A stretch of DNA of 64,000 nt, from NCBI RefSeq assembly GCF_003438995.1, contig NZ_QSUN01000007.1, positions 76,609-140,608 of the forward strand. Direction: 5' to 3'. This document shows, piece by piece, positions 36,417 to 45,822 of the stretch. Source of the DNA: Bacteroides sp. OM05-12. Its GTDB lineage: Bacteria; Bacteroidota; Bacteroidia; Bacteroidales; Bacteroidaceae. Below the pieces are notes generated by a model. It was given only the letters and a program-made list of their open reading frames with translations, was not told the origin of the DNA and searched no databases. Both the position numbers and the translations under genes were made by a program. Position 1 is the stretch's first letter. Every line of letters begins with the position of its first letter.

Positions 36417-37457
36417 ATGAAGAAGTACCTTTTAATGTTATGCTTGTTATGTGCTATTTCAATAACTGCACAAAACAAAAAGGTTGCCATTTACCCTGTA
36501 GCTTTTTACAATTTGGAAAACTTATTTGATACAATAAATCAACCGAATGTAAATGACGAAGAATTCACTCCTACCGGAAGCATGAAATGGACAGGAATGA
36601 AATATAAGAATAAGCTGAAAAACCTGGCATATGCTATCAGCCAATTAGCAACCGACGGTCCCTTCCCCTGCCCTAACGGACCTGCATTTATTGGTATTTC
36701 CGAAATAGAAAACAGAGGAGTAATAGAGGATCTTATACATACCGGTAAGTTGGCAACACGCAAATACGGTATTGTCCACTATGACTCACCTGACAGACGT
36801 GGTGTCGATGTTGGTTTAATCTACGATTCACTACAATATAAAGTAGAAAGCAGTAAGAGTTACCGTTTAGTATTCCCTGAAGATACAGCAATGCGTACCA
36901 GAGATCAATTACTTGTCAGTGGGATTCTTGCCGGTGAAAGAGTTCATGTTATCGTAAACCACTGGCCCTCCAGACTAGGTGGTGAAAAACGTTCCAGACC
37001 TAAAAGAGAAGCGGCAGCGGCATTAACCAAGCACATTGCAGATTCAATTATAACGTCAGACCCAAATTCCAAAGTAATTATAATGGGCGATTTAAACGAT
37101 GATCCGATGAATACAAGTTGCAAAGTAATATTGGGAGCTGTAAAAAAGCAACAAGATGTAAAACCCGGAGGATACTTTAATACCATGTGGCAACTTCTAG
37201 ATAAAGGTATCGGTTCATTAGCCTACCAAGGACAGTGGAATCTATTTGACCAAATCATCATTTCCGCCAACCTTGTCGGCAATGATCGTTCTTCTTTGAA
37301 ATATGTAAAATCGGAAGTATTTAATCGCAATTTCTTAAAACAAGAAGAAGGAAAATACAAAGGTTATCCTAAGCGAACGCATGCCGGTGGGGTTTATTTA
37401 AATGGTTATAGCGACCACTTCCCTACTATTATTTATTTGGCTAAAGAAATAGAATAA
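36417..37457 (+). CDS. Secreted endonuclease/exonuclease/phosphatase-family protein
   Basis: A 346-residue protein with a cleaved signal (LLMLCLLCAISITAQ). The EEP metal-dependent phosphodiesterase fold is visible as FYNLENLFDTINQP, IGISEIENRGVI, VIVNHWPSRLGGEKRSRPKR, IIMGDLNDDPMN and a final GYSDHFPTI. The motifs NHWPSR, GDLNDDP and SDHFP are the catalytic ones of the fold. The substrate is most likely nucleic acid, given the EndoI-family genes on both sides, but sugar or lipid phosphates are possible. It is divergent from the TonB receptor. Confidence 0.9.
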   Translation: MKKYLLMLCLLCAISITAQNKKVAIYPVAFYNLENLFDTINQPNVNDEEFTPTGSMKWTGMKYKNKLKNLAYAISQLATDGPFPCPNGPAFIGISEIENRGVIEDLIHTGKLATRKYGIVHYDSPDRRGVDVGLIYDSLQYKVESSKSYRLVFPEDTAMRTRDQLLVSGILAGERVHVIVNHWPSRLGGEKRSRPKREAAAALTKHIADSIITSDPNSKVIIMGDLNDDPMNTSCKVILGAVKKQQDVKPGGYFNTMWQLLDKGIGSLAYQGQWNLFDQIIISANLVGNDRSSLKYVKSEVFNRNFLKQEEGKYKGYPKRTHAGGVYLNGYSDHFPTIIYLAKEIE

Positions 37458-37515
37458 CAATTTTCAATGGTGAATACAATATCATCATAATAGTTATTAG
37501 TTTCTGATTTATAAC

Positions 37516-37570
37516 ATACGGTTGATTAATTACAAACGAAAAAGTCCGTAATTAATCAACCGTATATTTT
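37516..37570 (+). terminator. Long perfect hairpin downstream of the EEP-family gene
   Basis: An 18-bp perfect stem: ATACGGTTGATTAATTAC (37516-37533) with its complement (37548-37565), a 14-base loop, then ATTTT. It is probably the terminator of the gene ending at 37457. Its CATACGGTTGATT arm resembles the CATACGGTCGATTG word of the composite repeat further along the same gap. Confidence 0.75.
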
Positions 37571-37770
37571 ATACCATAGCTCAATCGACATTAACAGAGG
37601 ATAAGCCCGAATCTTCTTTTCTTTGTATACTCTCAAAGCAACTATCACTTATAAGCTTCATCCTTCAGTTTGCCAATTTCATATTGGTAATGAACGAGTT
37701 ATCCTGAAAGATGGAACCATTCAGCATATCATTCAGTTCTTTCTGCCGGCTGAACCTTTTTCCGGAGAAT

Positions 37771-38012
37771 GGTTCAGGGCAACAAGCTGATAATCAAACT
37801 TAAATTTACAAGTTGAAAGATTGAAGGTTAATAAAGGGCAATTCGTTTTTTTATACTGTTTTTCACCTGCAAGCACCTTAATGTTTTTTAAAACCATCAG
37901 GTTGTTTGAAAAAAGCATAAGGACGTTTGAAAACAAACATACGGTCGGTTGAAAACAAAGGTACGGTCCTTTGTTCACAAACTCCTATCGTTGGCAAACA
38001 ATCGACCGTATG
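37771..38012 (+). repeat. Composite convergent-gap repeat, copy 3
   Basis: Third copy, in the 623-base gap between the convergent EEP gene and the large EndoI gene. It begins with GGTTCAGGGCAACAAGCTGA then TAATCAAACTTAAATTTAC and AAGTTGAAAGATTGAAGG. It lacks the GTCAGTAAAATG box of copies 1 and 2. It then shows CATCAGGTTGTTTGAAAAAA, CATAAGGACGTTTGAAAACA, CATACGGTCGGTTGAAAACA and GGTACGGTCCTTTGTTCAC as tandem 21-22-base units. The ends pair: 37939-37952 with 37999-38012 (one mismatch). The rest of the gap (37570-37770) carries more CTGAAAGAT and GAACC-type words of the same family. Confidence 0.82.
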
Positions 38013-38080
38013 CTGAACATCAGGTATCACCATTCAACAAGATCTTCATGCAATTTATCCCAATATTATCTGACGATGAA

Positions 38081-40483
38081 TCATAAACAAACAACTTTTG
38101 TTTGTGTCCCTACCTTTACGATATATGCCCCGGAAGATAAAGAGTAACTATTTTCTCCTTCTTCCACTCCTACTTGCATAATCAATGTTCCTTGTAGGGA
38201 ATAAAGCGATAAAACAGACTTTTCCGAAGTTACAACCGTTAAAACGCCTTGAGATGAATGAATGATGCATCCCGATTCGGTATGCTTTTTCAAACCGGAG
38301 GGATCTTCATAATCATCCATCGTAATATCATCAATATTAATCCGTTTACTTGAGCTTCCCCCTACTTGTTCAAATTTCAAGCGAATATTACCTTCTTTAT
38401 TTAACGGATAAGAATACTCCCGCCATTCTCCTTTTATTAAAGGCAGTTTTTCCTCTATGGGTATCCACTCACCACCGTCCAAATTATAGAAAACAGAGAA
38501 ACTACTTACTGCATCAGTCCCATACACCCCGGCATAGAAAGAAAGCGTGCCTACTCCTCCCATCTTGGCATCTTGCATCTCTAAAATTCCCTCATTACGT
38601 AGACGTACACTCTTTGAATCATTCTTTTTATCATTTTCAAGATTTCCAATTACAGCATCATTTAATTTCCAAGAAGCAGCAGAACAGACAACCACTCCCT
38701 CTGCATAGGCACTTTTTGATCCGTTTTCGAAGTTCTCAAAAAAGGCTTTTTCCTTGTTTGCCTCTCCCGATACGTTAATAACAATATCATCATCTACATC
38801 CAGAGTAGAAAGGATTATCTCTTCTTCATAAATCCCTTCATCAACAGCTCCTAAACGCACATATAAAACCGGATTATTCCCATTGGTTATTACCGCTTGT
38901 TCTCCCCAATTTTCACCATCTATACTTACCTGAAATGGATATACAGAAACAATCTCCGTACGATACGTAGTCATTCCTACCATTGTAAGTTTCACCTGTT
39001 GAGCAAATGAAGGCCTGCCCGGAGCAGTAAAAAAAGATATTTCTGTAGTAGATGCGGAAAACACAGGTTCCACTGCCGGCATTACAACCGCCACTTCATT
39101 AGATACCATATCATCCGTTTCTACCTTATAATAATAGGTAGTAGCAGCTTTAGGCACATCAATGATTTCTTCCGTAGAGGTCACTTTCTTAGGATACCCT
39201 GATAACGGTTGATTCTGATCACCATCTTTGGTATATACAGACAAAGTTACTTCTGAAACACCGGGCATTTTCATCCAACTCGCTGTAAACTTCTTCGAGT
39301 ATGGCGTACAAACAATATTCTTAGCCTCATAAGCCGGAATGCCATCCCAAAAGTCAGCCAGGACAGTTACCGTTTCTATTTTGCCGTCATACGAAAAAGT
39401 CAACACTCCGCTCTGCTGCCCCGCAACAGTAGGAGCACAACTCACGATAACTTCCACTCCTTTTTCTACCTCTTCCGAAGTCACTTTTTGCTTCGAAAGG
39501 GCAAATAAATTATTAGAAGAACTTATCGTTAAACCATCTTCAGACAAATTCCGTCCTCTAACCGTAAATGTTTTCTCCGCTCCCAAGCTTAAAGCCTGCA
39601 AGCCAAAGTCTATTGTAGACTTATCTTCCGGTATAAATAATTCCGGACTTAAAGACTCCGGCTGCGTATAAAAGGCCGTTGAAGTCCGGTCTCCCCAAAT
39701 ATATTCTGCCAAGTCAGGATAATCAATAAACGGATTACGATTACCTTGTATCGCATAAACGCTCTCATTTCGTTCACGTTCCAAATCATCCACAGGATCA
39801 TCCTTACACCACTTCAATAGTAATTTATAAGCCCATTCCTGAAATACCGGATACGTATTATTCTCTAACAAATATTTAAGTCCGTCCCCCCGCCATAAGT
39901 CTGCAAAATCTTCATAGCAAGTTACCATATACAGATAGGTACGGGCAAAATCTCCTTTATATCTATCAGCCGGCTCCCAAGCTGTCATTACTTCACCACG
40001 AGATGATGATTTTCCGACCTTGATAACACCATTATCATAAGGATTTTCACCATCTACCACACCTATCGGATGATTACTCTTCTTAATATTTGCAGGGCCA
40101 TCCGACGGATACAAATGATGCAAATCTTTATATGCCTGATTCTCTATTTTGCCCCACCAGCTATTGGCAAAAGCATGTTCGATATTCATACCGGACACCG
40201 CCTTCAAGCCATTAAATTCACGTTCTATATTTGAATAGCGATCCAGTACTTTATTCCCATCCAACATATCTGTCTTTGTAAAGCCTTCCCAAGTATAGCC
40301 TACGCCCTGACCACCATATTTCAAGACTGTTGCATCTTTTATAATATTATGTAAAGCAGTTTTCAACTGACGTTCTTTCATTCCTTCCGCCTGATTATAA
40401 TATCCGGGAGGAATAGCAGCCCATAGCTGCAACGAAACGACTAAAAAAAGCAGACTAATGATATAAGGAGACTTCATTCTCAT
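38081..40483 (-). CDS. Large multidomain secreted EndoI-family nuclease
   Basis: About 800 residues with a signal peptide (YIISLLFLVVSLQLWA). The Endonuclease_1 domain covers about 20-290 (MNIEHAFANSWWGK, DLHHLYPSDGPANIKKSNHP, YLYMVTCYEDF, NRNPFIDYPDLAEYIWG). Two or three beta modules follow, then a choice-of-anchor J-like domain (FFENFENGSKSAYAEG, RINIDDITMDDY). The last ~65 residues resemble a T9SS sorting tail (SLYSLQGTLIMQ, LSSGAYIVKVG). The frame opens at 40528, but the -7 box at 40505-40512 makes the ATG at 40483 or 40477 likely. The HAFAN in place of HSAPK is a small departure in the active-site motif. Confidence 0.88.
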   Translation of the reverse strand: MRMKSPYIISLLFLVVSLQLWAAIPPGYYNQAEGMKERQLKTALHNIIKDATVLKYGGQGVGYTWEGFTKTDMLDGNKVLDRYSNIEREFNGLKAVSGMNIEHAFANSWWGKIENQAYKDLHHLYPSDGPANIKKSNHPIGVVDGENPYDNGVIKVGKSSSRGEVMTAWEPADRYKGDFARTYLYMVTCYEDFADLWRGDGLKYLLENNTYPVFQEWAYKLLLKWCKDDPVDDLERERNESVYAIQGNRNPFIDYPDLAEYIWGDRTSTAFYTQPESLSPELFIPEDKSTIDFGLQALSLGAEKTFTVRGRNLSEDGLTISSSNNLFALSKQKVTSEEVEKGVEVIVSCAPTVAGQQSGVLTFSYDGKIETVTVLADFWDGIPAYEAKNIVCTPYSKKFTASWMKMPGVSEVTLSVYTKDGDQNQPLSGYPKKVTSTEEIIDVPKAATTYYYKVETDDMVSNEVAVVMPAVEPVFSASTTEISFFTAPGRPSFAQQVKLTMVGMTTYRTEIVSVYPFQVSIDGENWGEQAVITNGNNPVLYVRLGAVDEGIYEEEIILSTLDVDDDIVINVSGEANKEKAFFENFENGSKSAYAEGVVVCSAASWKLNDAVIGNLENDKKNDSKSVRLRNEGILEMQDAKMGGVGTLSFYAGVYGTDAVSSFSVFYNLDGGEWIPIEEKLPLIKGEWREYSYPLNKEGNIRLKFEQVGGSSSKRINIDDITMDDYEDPSGLKKHTESGCIIHSSQGVLTVVTSEKSVLSLYSLQGTLIMQVGVEEGENSYSLSSGAYIVKVGTQTKVVCL

Positions 40484-40504
40484 AACAATTGTTTTTATGT
40501 TCTG

Positions 40505-40512
40505 ACAAATAT
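40505..40512 (-). promoter_or_regulatory. -7 box of the large EndoI gene
   Basis: TATATTTG on the minus strand matches TAnnTTTG and lies 22 bases upstream of the chosen ATG at 40483. Confidence 0.55.
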
Positions 40513-40568
40513 ATCGAAAATTAAACAACTAACTCATAATTAATTAATATATTTTTCTTATGAAGAGC

Positions 40569-40612
40569 AAAAAAGAAAAACCGTCATTGTCTGTTTTTCA
40601 AAACAATGACGG
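40569..40612 (-). terminator. Terminator of the truA-EndoI operon
   Basis: On the minus strand CCGTCATTGT pairs with ACAATGACGG around a 12-base loop and is followed by a U-rich tract. It lies 33 bases after the stop of the EndoI gene at 40645. Confidence 0.9.
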
Positions 40613-40644
40613 CTCACACTATATATTACAATCTATTCCCTGAT

Positions 40645-41664
40645 CTACAAAGCAACTTTATGTCCGTTAACAATATACATACCTGAAGGAAGCGAGAACT
40701 CCGTATCACCGGCATCTACAATTGTTTGTTTGATAAGACGACCTACTACATCGTAAATTCGCACCAGGTTTTCTTTATCTGTTGTAACCCTTATTTTGCC
40801 ATCTACGGCAGAAACCGAGAAGTTAGAAACCTTTATGCCGTTAAATATTCCTGTCGGAGAGTAAATCTCATCTTTCTTATTTCCCCAAATATATTCTTCG
40901 ATTCCTTTTAAATCAATAAAAGGGTTACGATTCTTTTGGATCTTATATACAGCATTATTCCTATCTATTTCCTTTTGGCTCACAGGATCTTTACGACTCC
41001 ACTCCAATAACATATTCATAGCCCACGTTGAAAAAGCCGGATATGATGTACCATTAAGCATATCACACTTCCAAGAAGATACATTTTGCTCATAACAAGT
41101 AACCATATAAAAATAAGTACGGGCAAAATCACCTTTATATTCATCATCCGGTTCAAAAACCGTACCCGAATAACCGGGATATGAAGATTTACCTAATACA
41201 CCTCTCGCTTCCGCAATAGCTTTCTTCCCATTATCAGTTTCTCCAAAAGGATAATTTCCCCTTTGGCTATTCACTTGAACATCCGTGGGGTATAAATGAA
41301 ATAGATCAGTGTACATGGGTTTAGCATCATTAAACCAGCTTTTTGGAAAAGAATGCTCTCTATTATAACTATCACTACTTTGTCCGTGGTTCTGATCTTC
41401 CCCAAATACATACTTTTTGGATGAATACATATCCCAAACAAATCCCTCAGAAGTTTTATCCGTTTTCTCAAAATCAGTCCATAAATTACTATAAGAACGT
41501 TCTGTATGATTTCGAATTATTCCAGACAAAGCTGTTTTTAAAGCACTACCACCTTTGCCATCCGCACCATCATAATATCCATCCGGTGCTTGTGCCCAAG
41601 CAATCAAATATATGCAGCATAAAGCTACAGATACAATAAATCTCTGTGAGTAAAATTTCTTCAT
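40645..41664 (-). CDS. Secreted EndoI-family nuclease with sorting-like tail
   Basis: A 339-residue exported nuclease (signal SVALCCIYLIAWAQ). The Endonuclease_1 domain fills residues 25-275 with canonical motifs: YNREHSFPKSWFND, DLFHLYPTDVQVNSQRGNYP, YFYMVTCYEQN and NRNPFIDLKGIEEYIWG. The last ~60 residues (RIYDVVGRLIKQT, FSLPSGMYIVNG) look like a type IX sorting tail although they lack a full terminal lysine-rich end. It is last in a five-gene run with truA and starts six bases after the DUF3256 gene, so it is probably expressed with housekeeping genes. Confidence 0.92.
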   Translation of the reverse strand: MKKFYSQRFIVSVALCCIYLIAWAQAPDGYYDGADGKGGSALKTALSGIIRNHTERSYSNLWTDFEKTDKTSEGFVWDMYSSKKYVFGEDQNHGQSSDSYNREHSFPKSWFNDAKPMYTDLFHLYPTDVQVNSQRGNYPFGETDNGKKAIAEARGVLGKSSYPGYSGTVFEPDDEYKGDFARTYFYMVTCYEQNVSSWKCDMLNGTSYPAFSTWAMNMLLEWSRKDPVSQKEIDRNNAVYKIQKNRNPFIDLKGIEEYIWGNKKDEIYSPTGIFNGIKVSNFSVSAVDGKIRVTTDKENLVRIYDVVGRLIKQTIVDAGDTEFSLPSGMYIVNGHKVAL

Positions 41665-41670
41665 AGCCTA

Positions 41671-42306
41671 CTATTTAGTTATAAAATGTCCGTTTCTCCA
41701 TTCATAAACCACCGGATCTGTCTTCAAGAACGAACATAATTCTTCAGACGAATCTTTATCCAAATAATCTATCGTGGTATATGTGAATATTAAAGTTTGG
41801 GAATCCGGTGACAAATCAGCCTTTATCAGACTCATATCCGCTTTCTTTAATGCCAGATTTCTCTTTTCAATATCAATCGTATCAGATACTTGTAAAAATA
41901 CATCTACTGATGGCAAAGTTATAAAGTCACTCATAGGCAAGTCTTTCCAGTCTGTCGAATAAAAAGAGATGTGACTGTCACTAGCCGGACCATTATAAGT
42001 TTCGACGGCACATATAACATTTACAGAGTCATTAACCGGCAAGAGCTTCATTTGTAACGTACTCGCAGAAGTCGTTTCCAACAAGAGATAATCTTTTGTT
42101 AAAGTTTTCATCTCCGACATATTCTCAAACTTATTCTTTACTTGCGCACGCATATTACTTTCCAGAAAATCAGCAAAATCAGCACGATTATTCTTCGTTA
42201 ACAACAGGCACATGGAATCAGGCATATTTATAAAAACATCCTTTATATTCTGTGACTGCATCAAAGAAGGTAATAATAGTGAGATAAGAAGCAATATCTT
42301 TTTCAT
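41671..42306 (-). CDS. DUF3256 family exported protein
   Basis: A 211-residue protein with a signal peptide (KILLLISLLLPSLMQSQN). The mature part begins IKDVFINMPDSMCLLLTKNN and includes VETYNGPASDSHISFYS and the C-terminal VYEWRNGHFI, which I recall as the DUF3256 family of Bacteroidales. Function unknown, presumably periplasmic. It lies between the EamA transporter and an EndoI nuclease in one operon, with gaps of 12 and 6 bases. Confidence 0.8.
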   Translation of the reverse strand: MKKILLLISLLLPSLMQSQNIKDVFINMPDSMCLLLTKNNRADFADFLESNMRAQVKNKFENMSEMKTLTKDYLLLETTSASTLQMKLLPVNDSVNVICAVETYNGPASDSHISFYSTDWKDLPMSDFITLPSVDVFLQVSDTIDIEKRNLALKKADMSLIKADLSPDSQTLIFTYTTIDYLDKDSSEELCSFLKTDPVVYEWRNGHFITK

Positions 42307-42318
42307 ATCCGTTTCTTT

Positions 42319-43218
42319 TTATTTAGACCCCAAATATAAGAATATCATTCCGATTAGTACTAATATGAGGTCAATAGCTTTACTTTTTAAATTCTTTTCA
42401 CGGAAGAACATTGCACCGAAAATAAAAGACACAATCACGCTTCCTCTGCGAATCATCGAGACAATAGATATCATAGAGTCTTCATAAGTCAGCGCATAGA
42501 AATAAACGAAATCAGCGGCAGAAAGAAATACAGAAATCAAGATGATACACCAATCCCAACGAAAAGGTGTCGTATTCTTACGAGTGGGATACCAAAGAAA
42601 TAAAAGCATGGCTCCCATCATAAAAAGTTGATATATATTATACCAAGACTGAACAATCATCCGGTCAAAACGTCCCATCAAGAATTTATCATATAAACCG
42701 CTAATGGCCCCTAACACAGAAGCTAATACAATAAAGAGTATCCATTTATTATGTTTAAAATCTATCCCCTCTTTCTTTCCAGACCGACTCAACATAAAAA
42801 AAGAAACGATGGCAAGCAAGACACCGATCCATTGATAAAGATTAAGACGTTCACCAAAAACAAGCATTGCTCCTACAAGTACCATAACCGGACGTGTTGC
42901 ATTAATCGGCCCCACAATCGTTATAGGTAAATGCTTCATTCCAAAATAGCCGAACACCCACGAGGAAAGTACAATAAAAGATTTCAGTATAATAAACTTA
43001 TGCACTTCCCATCCTTCAGTCGGAACATAGAAAATAGTCTGTTGCATCCAGGCCGGATTCCAAACAGAAAACAATATAAAAGGCAAAAAGATAAGGCTGG
43101 AAAACAAAGTATTCAAGAATAAAACAGGAATTACAGCATTATTCTTTAACGACTGCTTCTTAAATACATCATAAAAGCCCAATAATGTTGCCGAAAGAAA
43201 AGCTAAAAACAACCACAT
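42319..43218 (-). CDS. EamA/DMT family transporter
   Basis: A 299-residue inner-membrane protein with ten predicted helices in two EamA repeats, for example FLAFLSATLLGFYDVFKKQS at the start, LPITIVGPINATRPVMVLVG near 95 and DLILVLIGMIFLYLG at the end. The PINATRPV segment is typical of drug/metabolite transporters. The substrate is unknown. It starts 11 bases after truA. Confidence 0.88.
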   Translation of the reverse strand: MWLFLAFLSATLLGFYDVFKKQSLKNNAVIPVLFLNTLFSSLIFLPFILFSVWNPAWMQQTIFYVPTEGWEVHKFIILKSFIVLSSWVFGYFGMKHLPITIVGPINATRPVMVLVGAMLVFGERLNLYQWIGVLLAIVSFFMLSRSGKKEGIDFKHNKWILFIVLASVLGAISGLYDKFLMGRFDRMIVQSWYNIYQLFMMGAMLLFLWYPTRKNTTPFRWDWCIILISVFLSAADFVYFYALTYEDSMISIVSMIRRGSVIVSFIFGAMFFREKNLKSKAIDLILVLIGMIFLYLGSK

Positions 43219-43229
43219 ACCAACTATAA

Positions 43230-43979
43230 TTATATAAATATATCTGTAGGATATTCTACATCAACAAGAAATAAAGCATGTCCCGGAGCTGAACTACCGG
43301 CTTTTCCACGATCTTTCATTTCAATGACGCTGCAAAAATCATCCACTGTCAACTTTCCTCTTCCCACTTCAAGCAATGTACCGACAATAGCCCTTACCAT
43401 ATTTCGCAGGAAACGGTCTGCTTTAATTGTAAACACCCAATCATGCTCACCCTCCTGTATCCATTCCGCATGCATGATCTTACAATTATTTGTCTTCACA
43501 TCTGTATGTAACTTGCTGAAACTTGTAAAATCGGTATAATCAAATAAAGTACACGCTGCTTTATTCATTGCACAAAAGTCCAGACTTCCATGAATCTTAT
43601 ATTTCAAATGCCTGTTAAACGGATACTTTACAGTAGTAATATAATACTTATAGGTGCGCGAAAGTGCATCAAATCGTGCATGAGCTTCCGGTTTTACTTT
43701 ACGAACCTGAAAGATAGAGATATCCGGAGGCAGCAAACGGTTTAACTTTTCCGTCAAAAGAAGCAAATCCAATTCCTCCCCATAATCAAAATGAGCAGTC
43801 ATCCGCAACGCATGCACACCGGCATCAGTGCGCCCTGCACCGATTACTTCCACCTCTTTACGAAGAAAAGTAGCCAATGCTTTCATCAGGCACTCCTGAA
43901 TACTTATACCATTCGGCTGAATTTGCCACCCATGATAATTCGTCCCCTCATAAGCCAAATCTATAAAATATCGTTGCAT
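43230..43979 (-). CDS. truA: tRNA pseudouridine synthase A
   Basis: TruA makes pseudouridine at positions 38-40 of the tRNA anticodon stem. The 249-residue product has the catalytic motif [11 protein letters not shown] with Asp near residue 52, plus [15 protein letters not shown] at the start and [20 protein letters not shown] in the second half. Length is normal. It lies six bases after the DUF5715 gene. Confidence 0.96.
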   Translation of the reverse strand: MQRYFIDLAYEGTNYHGWQIQPNGISIQECLMKALATFLRKEVEVIGAGRTDAGVHALRMTAHFDYGEELDLLLLTEKLNRLLPPDISIFQVRKVKPEAHARFDALSRTYKYYITTVKYPFNRHLKYKIHGSLDFCAMNKAACTLFDYTDFTSFSKLHTDVKTNNCKIMHAEWIQEGEHDWVFTIKADRFLRNMVRAIVGTLLEVGRGKLTVDDFCSVIEMKDRGKAGSSAPGHALFLVDVEYPTDIFI

Positions 43980-43985
43980 ACGTTT

Positions 43986-44660
43986 CTACAATCTTGTTGT
44001 GATATGAAAGCACCCTTGCTTTAACTCATACTTAACATAGCACCACTCTTTCTTTCGTAAATCGCGAAGTACTTCCGCAAGTACCATTTTCAGTTTCTCA
44101 GGACGAACGTCCTCATCCTCTTCCTTTACTTTCTCAAAACGACGATAACTTATATCAAAAGTAGTTCCATAAAAATGTGCCGAATTCAAAGATGCATTAC
44201 CATTACGCCTACGCAGACGTTTTACATCATCTTTAGTACGTAATACGGAAGTCACAATAATTCTATTGGAACATAAGCCCTTTGCTTTCAAAGAATCCTG
44301 AAAATTAGTAGCTATTTTAGTCAATAACACACTGGCAGAAGGAATTAAATAAGGAATAGAATGAGTCAATGAATCCATCGCATAATATCCATTCGGAGCA
44401 ACCTTCAACAATTTATTCTTTGCCATTTCTGCTTCTTCACGATCATCAAGGGGCACAATACCTCTTTTGGTGGCTGAAGACAAATGCAAGTCATTCAAAT
44501 CTCCAAAAGTGCGTTTGTAACTGACAACTCCTTTTATTTTATTAGGGGTCCTATTCTTCACAGAAGCTGCATCTGCTTTATTCTTGCCACCACAAGAAAT
44601 ACATAAAAACATTGACAGTATGATAAAGATAGGAAAATCTCGTCTCATTTTAATATTCAT
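43986..44660 (-). CDS. DUF5715/M15-like lipoprotein
   Basis: About 224 residues from the ATG at 44660 (220 from 44648). It has a lipoprotein signal (FPIFIILSMFLCISC). The C-terminal half looks like an M15-type zinc peptidase core: NSAHFYGTTFDISYRRF near 155-172 (the SxHxxGxxxD zinc motif) and a final CFHITTRL (the H-x-T/V strand). I recall this as the DUF5715 family. A murein endopeptidase or DD-carboxypeptidase role is inferred. A frame extends to 44792, but that part precedes the signal peptide and is rejected. It heads the truA run. Confidence 0.75.
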   Translation of the reverse strand: MNIKMRRDFPIFIILSMFLCISCGGKNKADAASVKNRTPNKIKGVVSYKRTFGDLNDLHLSSATKRGIVPLDDREEAEMAKNKLLKVAPNGYYAMDSLTHSIPYLIPSASVLLTKIATNFQDSLKAKGLCSNRIIVTSVLRTKDDVKRLRRRNGNASLNSAHFYGTTFDISYRRFEKVKEEDEDVRPEKLKMVLAEVLRDLRKKEWCYVKYELKQGCFHITTRL

Positions 44661-44771
44661 CCCAGACATTAATCTTAATTTCGGAGTGCAAATATATACT
44701 AAAAACCTGTCAGAGAGAAAAGTTATGCAAATTAATTCCATCGGAAAAGCAAAACAATTCAAACGATTGAT

Positions 44772-44779
44772 TAAATTTG
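44772..44779 (+). promoter_or_regulatory. -7 box of the phoH-purC unit
   Basis: TAAATTTG matches TAnnTTTG, 42 bases upstream of the phoH ATG at 44822. No clear -33 TTTG is seen. Confidence 0.5.
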
Positions 44780-44821
44780 CAGGCAAATTCAAAATTTGTA
44801 CGCAAGTACCTTAATAAATTA

Positions 44822-45808
44822 ATGATAGAGAAACTTATTGTTTTAGAGGATGTTGATCCTGTTATCTTTTATGGTGTAAATAACGCCAACATCCAACTTA
44901 TCAAAGCTTTGTATCCAAAGCTACGTATTGTCGCCCGAGGCAATGTCATTAAAGTTTTAGGCGATGAAGAAGAAATGTGCGCCTTTGAAGAAAACATCAT
45001 CGCTTTGGAAAAGCACTGTGCGCAATATAATTCTCTAAAAGAAGAAGCAATCATAGATATTATTAAAGGAAATACTCCACAAGTAGAAAAGAACGGCAAT
45101 GTCATCGTATTCAGTGTTACAGGCAAACCTATCATCCCCAGAAGTGACAATCAATTGAAACTTGTTGAAGATTTCAATAAAAACGACATGATATTTGCCA
45201 TCGGGCCAGCCGGTTCCGGTAAGACATACACGGCTATTGCTCTCGCTGTGAGAGCCTTAAAAAACAAAGAAATCAAAAAGATTATTTTAAGCCGACCGGC
45301 TGTGGAAGCAGGAGAGAAACTTGGTTTCTTACCCGGTGACATGAAAGATAAGATTGATCCATATCTCCAACCATTGTATGATGCCCTCCAAGACATGATA
45401 CCTGCCGCAAAGCTTAAGGAGTACATGGAATTGAATATCATCCAGATAGCTCCACTCGCTTTCATGCGCGGACGCACTTTGAATGATGCCGTAGTCATTT
45501 TGGATGAGGCACAGAATACTACCACTCAACAAATAAAAATGTTCCTTACCCGTATGGGCATGAACACTAAAATGATTGTCACAGGAGATATGACACAGAT
45601 CGATCTTCCCTCTTCTCAAACTTCCGGATTGGTACAAGCCATGAAAATATTGAAAGGAGTAAAAGGTATTAGTTTTATAGAATTGAACAAAAAAGATATT
45701 GTACGTCACAAGCTGGTAACCAGAATAGTTGAGGCTTACGAGAAATTCGAAGAAAAAGCCAAATTGGATAAAGAAGAAAAAAGAAAAGCAGAACAACAAA
45801 AGTCTTAA
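44822..45808 (+). CDS. phoH: PhoH family ATPase
   Basis: A 328-residue cytoplasmic protein with a PhoH P-loop domain in the C-terminal two thirds: [20 protein letters not shown] near 124-143, [18 protein letters not shown], the Walker [14 protein letters not shown] and [15 protein letters not shown]. The N-terminus has a KH-like region ([17 protein letters not shown]). PhoH/YbeZ proteins are linked to ribosome and RNA metabolism. The frame can be read from a TTG at 44777, but the -7 box lies there, so the ATG at 44822 is chosen. purC follows after 14 bases. Confidence 0.93.
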   Translation: MIEKLIVLEDVDPVIFYGVNNANIQLIKALYPKLRIVARGNVIKVLGDEEEMCAFEENIIALEKHCAQYNSLKEEAIIDIIKGNTPQVEKNGNVIVFSVTGKPIIPRSDNQLKLVEDFNKNDMIFAIGPAGSGKTYTAIALAVRALKNKEIKKIILSRPAVEAGEKLGFLPGDMKDKIDPYLQPLYDALQDMIPAAKLKEYMELNIIQIAPLAFMRGRTLNDAVVILDEAQNTTTQQIKMFLTRMGMNTKMIVTGDMTQIDLPSSQTSGLVQAMKILKGVKGISFIELNKKDIVRHKLVTRIVEAYEKFEEKAKLDKEEKRKAEQQKS

Positions 45809-45822
45809 TAAATAATATAACA

